Shown piece by piece: positions 1 to 7,150 of a stretch of 9,814 nt of DNA (its first letter is position 1; every line of letters begins with the position of its first letter). The notes below the pieces were generated by a model. The model was not told the origin of the DNA. It was given only the letters and a program-made list of their open reading frames with translations, and did not search any database. The stretch lies in the NCBI GenBank assembly GCA_002434595.1, contig DJKK01000060.1:1-9814 (forward strand). The letters run 5' to 3'. Source of the stretch: Alphaproteobacteria bacterium UBA6544. GTDB taxonomy: Bacteria > Pseudomonadota > Alphaproteobacteria > UBA8366. A program made the translations under genes and the position numbers.

Positions 1-371
1 GCGATATAACGGTTCTCCGCGACAACAATGGCCACGGCCTCGCCGACATGGACGACCTCGCCTTCAGCGAGGGCGGGCCGGTTCCGGTTCTGCTTGTATA
101 GTTTGCTCGGCAATCCGACGACGAGGTATTCGTTTCGGAGATAGGGCCGGATTTCATCGCGGGTCAGTACGGCGTGGACGCCAGCTAGCTCTCGCGCAGC
201 CGTGGTGTCGATCCCACGGATTTCCGCATGCCCGAATGGACTGCGGACGAAGGCGGCCTCCAGCATTCCCGAGCGCTTGATGTCATCGATAAAACGGCCC
301 TGGCCGCGCAACAATTCGGGGTCTTCCAGACGATTAATTCGCCCGCGGCCACCTTCAGTTTCTATCGTCAT
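1..371 (-). CDS. Molybdenum hydroxylase large subunit (xanthine dehydrogenase/CoxL family), N-terminal part
   Basis: The gene starts at the ATG at 371-369 and runs off the left edge, so only the first 123 or so residues of a protein that is usually 750-800 residues are visible. The reading frame is open throughout. The start contains RLEDPELLRGQGRFIDD, typical of the a/b hammerhead domain at the N-terminus of molybdopterin-binding subunits. This is followed by AAFVRSPFGHAEI, a GVHAVLT segment, and GEVVHVGEAVAIVVAENRY near residues 104-122, all usual for the family. Family members hydroxylate N-heterocycles, aldehydes or CO at a Mo-cytosine-dinucleotide centre and need a FAD subunit and a 2Fe-2S subunit, neither of which is in the window. 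The Shine-Dalgarno sequence before this ATG is weak. The gene is divergent from the hydrolase-hydantoinase operon, so the two may share control. Family assignment is firm, but the substrate cannot be told. Confidence 0.9.
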   Translation of the reverse strand, partial: MTIETEGGRGRINRLEDPELLRGQGRFIDDIKRSGMLEAAFVRSPFGHAEIRGIDTTAARELAGVHAVLTRDEIRPYLRNEYLVVGLPSKLYKQNRNRPALAEGEVVHVGEAVAIVVAENRYI

Positions 372-421
372 CAGCAAAGACCTATTCTGATCCCGATAGG
401 GGAGTAGTCCAGCGATCAGTA

Positions 422-438
422 TGGCGGCTTCGCCGCCA
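422..438 (+). promoter_or_regulatory. Strong GC hairpin in the divergent leader region
   Basis: A perfect 7-bp stem (TGGCGGC / GCCGCCA) encloses a TTC triloop. It lies between the divergent molybdenum hydroxylase and hydrolase genes, 46 bases before the preferred hydrolase start at 484. No T-run follows on either strand, so it is not an ordinary intrinsic terminator. It could be a leader structure or an operator, or it could be chance in GC-rich DNA. If translation began at the ATG at 421, the hairpin would be coding. Confidence 0.35.
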
Positions 439-483
439 CGTCATATATTTGAAAAGACGGTAAGGACGAGGCGGAGCAGGACG

Positions 484-1398
484 ATGGAAGATCGGTCATC
501 TAGATGGATCATTGACGAAGAAGAGCCCGAGGTCCCTAATCCCAAATGGTTCGATAATGCCATTGCCCGTGTGCCGAAATCGTGTCGGATTTTCGTGGAA
601 GATTGCGATATACATTACCTTCGCTGGGGACCCGACGCGAGCGAGAAACAAGGGATCCTGTTCGTGCACGGCGGTGCCGCGCATGCCCATTGGTGGTCGT
701 TCATCGCGCCCTTCTTTGCGGATGACCGTCCGGTCGCTGCGATTGATCTGTCTGGTATGGGCGATAGCGGCCGACGTGAGGAGTACGCCACGGCCCAACG
801 CGTCGCAGAGATGGCGGCGGTTTCCGCTGATGCCGGCCTCGGCGAGAAGCCGGTGATCGTAGGACACAGTTTCGGTGGTTACATGACAATGTGCTATAGC
901 CACAATTACGGCGATTCGTTGTCGGGCGCTGTTATCGTGGACTCATTTGTGCGCCCGCCGAGTGGAGACGATGATGGCCCGCGGGAGCCCGGCCGCCCGA
1001 AACCCTTTTTCCCCGACAAGGATACGGTGGTTCGGCGGTATCGTCTGTCGCCGTATCAGCCGTGTGAGAATGAGTTCCTGGTCGACTACATCGCCCAGCA
1101 TGCGGTGGTCGAAGAAGAGCGTGGTTGGACCTGGAAATACGACGACGCGACACGGCATCGTGGGAGACGGGACGAGCCACTCGCCGACTATCTCCGCGAT
1201 ATGGCATGCCCGAAAGCATTGATCTACGGCGCCGATAGCGTACTGGCGACGGATGATGCAATCGAATACACACGTGAGCGCTTCGGTCTCGGCGATCATT
1301 TTATCGAGGTGCCGGCAGCGGGTCATCATCTGATGCTCGATCAGCCGATCGCGTTCGTTTCCTGCTTGCGCGTCATCCTAAACGGTTGGGGCGTTTGA
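484..1398 (+). CDS. Alpha/beta hydrolase, copy 1
   Basis: A 304-residue cytoplasmic hydrolase of the alpha/beta fold; no signal peptide is seen. The oxyanion-hole region is HGGAAHAHWW (from about residue 62), followed by DLSGMGDSG. The nucleophile elbow is GHSFGG with Ser129. The probable acid is Asp251 in YGADS and the probable base is His281 or His282 in AAGHHLMLDQP. I chose the ATG at 484 because GGAG lies 7 bases upstream. An in-frame ATG at 421 would add 21 residues, has no well-placed ribosome site, and would run through a hairpin. It is the first gene of a five-gene overlapping operon, and its stop overlaps the start of copy 2 by 13 bases. The two copies share roughly half their residues, including SFIAPFF, the elbow and YLRDM. 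Likely substrates are esters, amides or similar C-N/C-O bonds; the precise reaction is unknown. Confidence 0.88.
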   Translation: MEDRSSRWIIDEEEPEVPNPKWFDNAIARVPKSCRIFVEDCDIHYLRWGPDASEKQGILFVHGGAAHAHWWSFIAPFFADDRPVAAIDLSGMGDSGRREEYATAQRVAEMAAVSADAGLGEKPVIVGHSFGGYMTMCYSHNYGDSLSGAVIVDSFVRPPSGDDDGPREPGRPKPFFPDKDTVVRRYRLSPYQPCENEFLVDYIAQHAVVEEERGWTWKYDDATRHRGRRDEPLADYLRDMACPKALIYGADSVLATDDAIEYTRERFGLGDHFIEVPAAGHHLMLDQPIAFVSCLRVILNGWGV

Positions 1399-2273
1399 CC
1401 GATCATCCGGTCCCGGCATGGTTTGCGGATGCGATGGCCGATGCGCCAAGCTCGCACCACGTTGACGTCGGAGGCTGTTCCATTCATTTCCTGCGTTGGG
1501 GACCGCCGGGAGGAACCCTGCCGGGAATTCTGTTCCTCCATGGCGGCGGAGCGCATGCGCAGTGGTGGTCCTTTATCGCGCCCTTCTTCGATAATGACCG
1601 GCCGGTTGCGGCGCTCGACTTCTCGGGCATGGGCGATAGCGGGCGCCGGGTAGAATACGGCAGTCACGTACATGTGCCTGAAATATCCGCGGTGATCGAA
1701 GCCGCGAGGCTCGGCGATGGCACCATAATCGTCGGACACAGTTTCGGGGCTTACATGACCCTGTGCCATGCTGCGCAGTACGGCGCGCAGTTGGGCGGCG
1801 CGGTTATCGTCGATGCTGCGATACGGCCCGGCACCGAAGACCGGGACCAGCCGCGCGTAGCCTATGACCGGGCCAAACGCCATTATCCCGACAAGCGGGC
1901 CATCCTGTCGCGGTTTCGTCTGGCGCCCGAGCAGCCCTGCGAAAACCAATACATTCTCGACCATGTCGCCGAGCATTCGGTCATGGAAGAGGCTGAGGGC
2001 TGGACGTGGAAGTTCGATGTCGCGGCGCGGGGTGCCGCTCATTTCCAGGAACCGCTTGGCGCGTATCTTCGTGATATGCCGTGCCGCAAAGCGCTGGTTT
2101 ATGGCGCGGAAAGCGCATTCATGACACCGGAGGTCGTGGCGCATATGAAGATGCTCCTTGGATCGAATGCACAGGTCGTTGCCGTCCCGACGGCGCACCA
2201 CCACCTTACTGTTGAACAACCGATTGGTTTCATCGTTGCACTGCAAGGCATTCTTGCCGGCTGGGGTTCATGA
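1386..2273 (+). CDS. Alpha/beta hydrolase, copy 2 (tandem paralogue)
   Basis: A 295-residue alpha/beta hydrolase paralogous to the gene just upstream. Matching landmarks are HGGGAHAQWWSFIAPFF (from about residue 52), DFSGMGDSG, GHSFGAYMT with nucleophile Ser119, QPCENQYILDH, GWTWKFD and HHHLTVEQP carrying the catalytic His. At the position where copy 1 has the probable acid Asp (YGADS), this copy has Glu242 (YGAES), so the acid may be Glu or may lie elsewhere. Homology to copy 1 starts near VPAWF, which needs a start before about 1410. No ATG fits, so the start is TTG at 1386 (or TTG at 1395), inside the upstream gene, and initiation probably depends on translational coupling. The 3' end overlaps the aminotransferase start as ATGA. 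The pair probably arose by tandem duplication and may act on successive intermediates or form a heteromer; both ideas are inference. Confidence 0.87.
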   Translation: MGRLTDHPVPAWFADAMADAPSSHHVDVGGCSIHFLRWGPPGGTLPGILFLHGGGAHAQWWSFIAPFFDNDRPVAALDFSGMGDSGRRVEYGSHVHVPEISAVIEAARLGDGTIIVGHSFGAYMTLCHAAQYGAQLGGAVIVDAAIRPGTEDRDQPRVAYDRAKRHYPDKRAILSRFRLAPEQPCENQYILDHVAEHSVMEEAEGWTWKFDVAARGAAHFQEPLGAYLRDMPCRKALVYGAESAFMTPEVVAHMKMLLGSNAQVVAVPTAHHHLTVEQPIGFIVALQGILAGWGS

Positions 2274-3208
2274 ACGCGACTGTCGATACACGTACCGAGA
2301 TCGAATGGGTCTCCCAGAACAACAAACTGGTTTCCTATGCGGACGCCAAGATTTCTGTGATGGCGCCCGGCCTGACCTTCGCTGCGTTGGTCTTTGAAGG
2401 GTATCGCGCCTACTGGAGCGATGACGCCCAAGACCTCTACATCTTCCGTCTCGACGATCACATGAGACGGTTGGCATTTTCGATGAACCTGCTGGAACTC
2501 GACGATCCGCCCTCCATAGATACCTTCACCCGAGACATCTTGGAGACGCTTAAAGCGAACGACTTCAAAGAGGACACATATATCCGTCTCCAAGTCTATG
2601 TCGACGAATGGGGGTCGATGCTGGCCACCGGTCCCGTTGGCAGCACTGTAATCTGCCGGCCGAGACCCCGTGTTTCCGATTTCGATACGGGCAAGCGATT
2701 TATCGTCAGCAGCTGGCGACGCAATGCGGAGAACGCCAGTCCGCCACGCATCAAGGCGTCGGCAAATTACCTTAATAGTCGGCTCGCAGGTCTCGAGGCC
2801 AAGCGTCAGGGGGCCGGGGGTGCGATTCTCTTGAACGAAGACGGCACGGTCAGCGAAGGTCCGGGTGGGTGTTTGTTCGTGCTGCGCGACGGTGTGTTCA
2901 TGACACCCGACGTGACCAGCGGCATCCTGGAGAGTGTCACCCGGCGTACCATCCTGGATATTGCTGGGCCTCTGGATATACCGGTTGCCGAACGTGCGCT
3001 TGGCCGCACTGAACTTTATCTTGCGGACGAAGCCTTCTATTGTGGCACGGGGCAGGAAATCATGCCGATCATCGCATTTGACGGCCGACAAGTCGGAGAA
3101 GGTGTGCCGGGCCCGATGACACGCCGTCTGCAAACTACCTTTGATGACATCGTTCGGGGTCGGAGCGACGCTTACCGGAATTGGCTGACGCCGGTCTATC
3201 ATGGCTGA
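2270..3208 (+). CDS. Fold-type IV PLP-dependent aminotransferase (BCAT / D-amino acid aminotransferase-like)
   Basis: A 312-residue enzyme of aminotransferase class IV, the usual length. Visible landmarks are VFEGYRAYW at about residues 41-49, resembling branched-chain aminotransferases, and RLDDHMRRL, a cofactor-phosphate region. The PLP lysine is probably Lys162 in RIKASANY, and the conserved Glu contacting the PLP ring nitrogen is Glu196 in VSEGPG. TSGILESVTR (about 216-225) provides a phosphate-binding turn, and DEAFYCGTGQEIMPI (253-267) is the usual C-terminal motif. After Glu196 the sequence reads GGCLF where many relatives have an Asn before IF, a subgroup difference. It would move an amino group between an amino acid (branched, D- or other) or amine and a 2-oxo acid. 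The start ATG overlaps the upstream stop by 4 bases, and its end overlaps hyuB by 8 bases. In this operon it could deaminate an amino acid released by the hydantoinase step; that role is inferred. Confidence 0.9.
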   Translation: MNATVDTRTEIEWVSQNNKLVSYADAKISVMAPGLTFAALVFEGYRAYWSDDAQDLYIFRLDDHMRRLAFSMNLLELDDPPSIDTFTRDILETLKANDFKEDTYIRLQVYVDEWGSMLATGPVGSTVICRPRPRVSDFDTGKRFIVSSWRRNAENASPPRIKASANYLNSRLAGLEAKRQGAGGAILLNEDGTVSEGPGGCLFVLRDGVFMTPDVTSGILESVTRRTILDIAGPLDIPVAERALGRTELYLADEAFYCGTGQEIMPIIAFDGRQVGEGVPGPMTRRLQTTFDDIVRGRSDAYRNWLTPVYHG

Positions 3209-4850
3209 CGGGAAACTAGATCCGGTCCGTCTCGGGCTGATTTGGCAACGGCTCAACGGCATCGTCGACCAGGTATCGGAGACTTTTGTCCGCGCGGCGT
3301 TCTCGACCGTGGTTCGGGACAACTATGATATGGCGTTCAGTCTGCTTGACCGTCAGGGCCGGCAATTCGTCCAGTCGCGCCGCAGCATTCCCAGCTTTAT
3401 AGGCACCTTGCCGCGAACGCTTGAAGCGGTGCTTTCGAAGTTTCCGGTAGAGGTGCTTCGGCCCGGCGACGTGGTCGTGACGAACGATGCATGGATCGGT
3501 ACCGGGCATCTTAACGACATCTCCATGATTTGCCCGATCTTCGCCGGCGACCGGTTGATTGCGTTTGCTGGCAGTACGGCCCACACGGTCGATATCGGCG
3601 GTGCGCCACGGCCCGACGCACAGGACTGCTTCGAAGAGGGCCTCTGCATTCCGATCTCGAAGATCGTCGAGGCGGGCTGCGAGAATGATCTGGTAATTGA
3701 TTTCATCACGGAAAATCTGCGCGCGCCCAACGAGACGCTTGGGGATATCCGTGCGCAGTTCGCGGCCTATGCCGACTGTCGTGAAAAGTTGCTCAAGGTT
3801 CTCGAAGAAGAAGCTCTCGAGGATTTTGATCCAGTGATAGAGGAGATCGTGGCGCGGTCTTCTCGCAGTATGCGGTCCGTAATTGCGGAGTTGCCGGACG
3901 GACGCTACACGGATTCTTTCCTGATTGACGGTTTCGACGAACCCCTAACGGTCGCCTGCGCGGTCACGATCGACGGGGAGACGATTGATGTCGATTTCGA
4001 CGGGACGTCGCCGCAGATCCCGTTCCCGATAAACAGCGTGATGAACTACACCTATGCCTATTCATGTTTCGCGCTGAAATGCCTACTTGATCCGTCAGCA
4101 CCCAACAACAGTGGTTCGTTCGATGCGGTGTCTATTCGCGCACCTGAAGGAAGCTTGCTCAATGCACACCGCCCGGCGCCCGTATGGGGACGCCATCTGT
4201 CGGGCCATTACGCGCCACCGGCGATCTTCGGCGCCCTGAGCAGTATTTTGCCGGAGCGCGTCGTCGCGGAATCCGGTTCTCCGCTTTGGAATGTGTATTT
4301 CAAGGGGATTGACGATCGCGGTGCATCTTTTGTGAAAATGTTCTTCATGAATGGTGGGCATGGCGCGCGGCCGAATGGAGATGGGCCCGCATGTCTCAGC
4401 TTTCCGAGCAATGTCTCGAACCAACCGATCGAGTTCTTTGAAGCGCAAACTCCGTTACTGGTAACGGAAAAATGTCTTGTGCCGGATACCGCCGGTGAAG
4501 GGCGTTATCGCGGCGGCGATGCCCAGCGTCTTTCTTTTCAGTCGACCGCAGAAGCGCCGATAACAATGACGATTCGGCACGAGCGGATTACGTATCCGCC
4601 GCGAGGTCTGCTCGGTGGCGAAAATGGTGCGCCCGGGGTCGATTTGGTGAATGACAAACCCATTCCCGCGAAATCCCGGCAGACCCTTTACAAGGGAGAT
4701 ATCGCGACTTTCCAGATGCCGGGCGGTGGCGGGCTTCATTCTCCGGATGGGCGCGCGGCGGGAGCAGTGGATCGCGACTTGGAACGTGGCCTGCTGAGTG
4801 GAGAAAAGGCGAAAACGGTGTATGGCTGGGTTCGAGGTGCCGATGAGTGA
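3201..4850 (+). CDS. hyuB: Hydantoinase B/oxoprolinase family protein (HyuB subunit)
   Basis: A 549-residue protein of the hydantoinase B family, full length for a stand-alone B subunit. Typical motifs are VRDNYDMAFSLLD (38-50), LRPGDVVVTNDAWIGTGHLND (from 86) and AGSTAHTVDIGG (123-134); the Asp and His residues in the latter two are candidate metal ligands. Further on are NSVMNYTYAY (278-287), FFMNGGHGARPNGDG (381-395), EKCLVPDTAGEGRYRGG (423-439) and a glycine-rich MPGGGGLHSP near the C-terminus. Family members pair with an ATP-binding A subunit to open five-membered rings such as N-methylhydantoin or 5-oxoproline, or to carboxylate ketones. Its ATG overlaps the aminotransferase stop (ATGGCTGA) and its stop overlaps hyuA (ATGAGTGA), so it is translationally coupled on both sides. 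B precedes A here, whereas the reverse order is common. Family is certain; substrate is unknown. Confidence 0.95.
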   Translation: MADGKLDPVRLGLIWQRLNGIVDQVSETFVRAAFSTVVRDNYDMAFSLLDRQGRQFVQSRRSIPSFIGTLPRTLEAVLSKFPVEVLRPGDVVVTNDAWIGTGHLNDISMICPIFAGDRLIAFAGSTAHTVDIGGAPRPDAQDCFEEGLCIPISKIVEAGCENDLVIDFITENLRAPNETLGDIRAQFAAYADCREKLLKVLEEEALEDFDPVIEEIVARSSRSMRSVIAELPDGRYTDSFLIDGFDEPLTVACAVTIDGETIDVDFDGTSPQIPFPINSVMNYTYAYSCFALKCLLDPSAPNNSGSFDAVSIRAPEGSLLNAHRPAPVWGRHLSGHYAPPAIFGALSSILPERVVAESGSPLWNVYFKGIDDRGASFVKMFFMNGGHGARPNGDGPACLSFPSNVSNQPIEFFEAQTPLLVTEKCLVPDTAGEGRYRGGDAQRLSFQSTAEAPITMTIRHERITYPPRGLLGGENGAPGVDLVNDKPIPAKSRQTLYKGDIATFQMPGGGGLHSPDGRAAGAVDRDLERGLLSGEKAKTVYGWVRGADE

Positions 4851-6924
4851 ATTCAAAATCGGCGTCGACATCGGCGGCACCTTCACGGATGTTGTGCTTT
4901 GGGATGTCGCCGGTGGCCGAACCCACAATGCCAAACTGTTGACCACGCCCGACGATCCGTCGCGGGCTGTGAAAGATGGCGTTCGGCACATTCTCGATGA
5001 AAAAGGGGTGCCGCCGGAAAGCGTTGTGGCGGTTATACATGGCACCACGCTGGTGGCCAATGCCCTGATTGAACGCAAGGGCGTCCAAACGGGATTGATT
5101 ACTACGCGTGGGTTCCGCGACGTGCTCGAGATCGGCCGAGAGTGGCGATATGACCTATTCGATCTTGGGATTGAAATGCCGGAGCCGATCGCGGGCCGTC
5201 CCCATCGTGCCGAGATCACGGAGCGGGTCGACGCTGAAGGCAAAATCCTGACCTCACTGGCGTTGGGTGAACTTGAACCGATCGTTGAGAAGTTTCGCAC
5301 CGCTGGCGTAGTTTCGATAGGTGTCTGCCTTCTCCATGGTTACCGGAACTCGGAACATGAGCGGGCTGTCCGTGAAAGGCTTGCTGTTCTGGCGCCGGAG
5401 ATGTCGGTCTCTCTGTCTTCAGATGTCAGTGCGGAGATGGGTGAGTATGAACGGAGTTCGACGACCGTCGCCGATGCTTATGTACGGCCGATCTTCAGAA
5501 CATATGTCGAGCGGCTTTCCGACGGCCTGAAAGAAATGGGCGTCGGCTGTGAGTTGTTGATGATTCTATCCGACGGTCGCACCGTGCGTCACGACACCGC
5601 GACGGAATTCCCAATTCGGCTCGTCCAGTCGGGACCTGCGGCCGGCGCTCAAGCAGCTGTCATTTATGGAGGCGCGTCAGGCGAGCATGATTTGCTCTGT
5701 TTTGACATGGGGGGAACGACAGCGAAGGCTTGCCTGATCGAGAACGCCGAACCTCAGCGCTCCGCAAGTTTTGAGGTCGCGCGTGTTTTCAGGTTTGCCG
5801 AGGGCAGTGGCCTGCCGCTGCAGATTCCAGCCATCGATATGATCGAAATTGGCGCTGGAGGCGGCAGTATCGCGCGTGTTGACCGATTGGGGCTGATCCG
5901 TGTTGGTCCGGATAGCGCCGGAGCGGATCCGGGGCCTGCCTGCTACGGCCGCGGCGGCAGCCTACCGACGGTAACGGATGCAGACCTCGTGCTCGGTTAT
6001 CTCGATGCGGATAGTTTTCTCGGCGGCGACATGACGCTCGATAGGGATGCCGCCGTCGCTGCGATTCGCACGAACTTGGCCGAGCCGATGGGTGTCTCGG
6101 TCGAAGCGGCAGCTTGGGGAATGCACGAGACCGTCACGGGCAATATGGCGCAGGCGGCAATGGTTCATGCTATTGAGAAGGGGCTGAACGTTGCGCGGTT
6201 CCGCATTGTCCCGATTGGCGGCGCGGGGCCCGTCCACGCCTGCAGCCTGGCACGGAAGATGGGTATAGGCCGACTAATCTGCCCGCCGGGCGCTGGCGTT
6301 GCCTCTGCAATCGGCATGTTGGGGTCGCCGATCTCCTTTGAGTTCGCTCAGACCCATATGTCGCGACTTGATGCTGTCGATTGGCCGACGATAGCCGGCA
6401 TGACGGAGGCCATGGCGGCGCGTGGCCGAGAACTGGTCCTGAACGCCGGTGTCGATGAGTTTGCAATCGAATATACGGTTACCATGCGCTACGTCGGGCA
6501 GGGTTATGAAGTAGACGTGCCGCTGGACGCGTCGACGATAAGCGGTGGCGATAACGCGACCGTCGCCCGCGCTTTTGCAGACTGCTATCATCGTCGGTTT
6601 GGCCGGACCGAGGACATGGCGGCGGAAGTTGTTACCTGGAGAGTCGTGGTCGGTGGGGAAAGACCTGTATTCTTGAAGGTATTCTCCGGTTTACCCGAGG
6701 TATCGCAGCCCGAGCAAGTAGCGGAATCGGCCACGCGTTCCGTTTGGTTTGGCCCCGAGGAAGGCTACAGAATGACATCGGTATATCACCGCGACTCACT
6801 GGTCCCTGGCTCAGCCGTAAGCGGCCCAGCGATTATCGAGGAAACCGAATCGACGCTCATTCTCCCGCCGATGTCGCACGCGGAGGTCGATGCGGCTTCC
6901 AACATCGTTGTAACTATCGACTAG
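4843..6924 (+). CDS. hyuA: Hydantoinase/oxoprolinase family protein (HyuA subunit)
   Basis: A 693-residue ATP-dependent A subunit, the expected length. The N-terminal domain (about 1-180) opens with IGVDIGGTFTDVVLW, a phosphate-binding motif of the ASKHA fold, and has VIHGTTLVANALIERKG (64-80). The central hydantoinase A domain (about 200-500) shows LVQSGPAAGAQAA, LLCFDMGGTTAKACLIE (284-300), IDMIEIGAGGGSIA (331-344), DPGPACYGRGG and PIGGAGPVHACSLARKMGI. The remaining 190 residues form the C-terminal domain. It would activate a ring amide carbonyl with ATP for hydrolysis together with HyuB. I chose the ATG at 4843 because GAGGTG lies 3 bases upstream and the family starts just before IGVDIGG; in-frame GTG 4798 and ATG 4822 are possible but would overlap hyuB more. 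It is the last gene of the operon, and the next gene is convergent. Hydantoin-type, oxoproline-type and ketone-carboxylating activities cannot be separated by eye. Confidence 0.95.
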   Translation: MSEFKIGVDIGGTFTDVVLWDVAGGRTHNAKLLTTPDDPSRAVKDGVRHILDEKGVPPESVVAVIHGTTLVANALIERKGVQTGLITTRGFRDVLEIGREWRYDLFDLGIEMPEPIAGRPHRAEITERVDAEGKILTSLALGELEPIVEKFRTAGVVSIGVCLLHGYRNSEHERAVRERLAVLAPEMSVSLSSDVSAEMGEYERSSTTVADAYVRPIFRTYVERLSDGLKEMGVGCELLMILSDGRTVRHDTATEFPIRLVQSGPAAGAQAAVIYGGASGEHDLLCFDMGGTTAKACLIENAEPQRSASFEVARVFRFAEGSGLPLQIPAIDMIEIGAGGGSIARVDRLGLIRVGPDSAGADPGPACYGRGGSLPTVTDADLVLGYLDADSFLGGDMTLDRDAAVAAIRTNLAEPMGVSVEAAAWGMHETVTGNMAQAAMVHAIEKGLNVARFRIVPIGGAGPVHACSLARKMGIGRLICPPGAGVASAIGMLGSPISFEFAQTHMSRLDAVDWPTIAGMTEAMAARGRELVLNAGVDEFAIEYTVTMRYVGQGYEVDVPLDASTISGGDNATVARAFADCYHRRFGRTEDMAAEVVTWRVVVGGERPVFLKVFSGLPEVSQPEQVAESATRSVWFGPEEGYRMTSVYHRDSLVPGSAVSGPAIIEETESTLILPPMSHAEVDAASNIVVTID

Positions 6925-7150
6925 TCGACGAGCCTCTTACTGGCGTTTGCTGCGCCACCAATCGATTGTTTCTTGTGCGGGTTCCTAAGCTCCCGGCATC
7001 ATCGGAAGGCCCAAACCCTTCTCGCCCGCGGCGGGTACGCAGGTACGGCCATAATGGCAGCCGGCGAAATATATCGCGATCGTCTTAACAAGACCTTACC
7101 CGTGCAAGAAGGAAACGTTATATAGCCAAAATCGTAAAGAGTGTTTGCTT
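6925..7150. other. Convergent intergenic region with weak hairpins
   Basis: These 226 bases separate the end of hyuA from the end of the LLM oxidoreductase. No gene can be supported. A 5-bp stem with a 7-base loop (TGGCG / CGCCA) lies at 6941-6957 just after hyuA, close to a CAATCGATTG palindrome at 6960-6969. A second small hairpin, GTCTT-AAC-AAGAC, lies at 7082-7094. Neither is followed by a clear T-run, so either could serve as a weak bidirectional terminator but no firm terminator is called. A 23-codon ATG ORF near 7055-7126 lacks supporting signals. Confidence 0.4.

Noticed and set aside
202..390. A 62-codon plus-strand ORF at the left edge
   Set aside because: It is opposite the molybdenum hydroxylase N-terminus, which runs off the edge and explains the coding signal.
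1341..2246. A 301-codon antisense ORF opposite hydrolase copy 2
   Set aside because: It mirrors the sense gene, has no recognisable motifs, and its sense strand carries conserved catalytic motifs.
2099..3322. A 407-codon antisense ORF
   Set aside because: It lies wholly opposite the aminotransferase and its neighbours, which have clear family motifs; it shows no recognisable domain and is a GC-bias shadow.
4455..5300. A 281-codon antisense ORF across the hyuB-hyuA junction
   Set aside because: Composition is Ser/Arg/Pro-rich as expected of a shadow frame, and both sense genes are well supported.
6941..6957. Hairpin after hyuA as an intrinsic terminator
   Set aside because: The stem is only 5 bp and is followed by mixed sequence rather than a T-run, so it is not called as a terminator.
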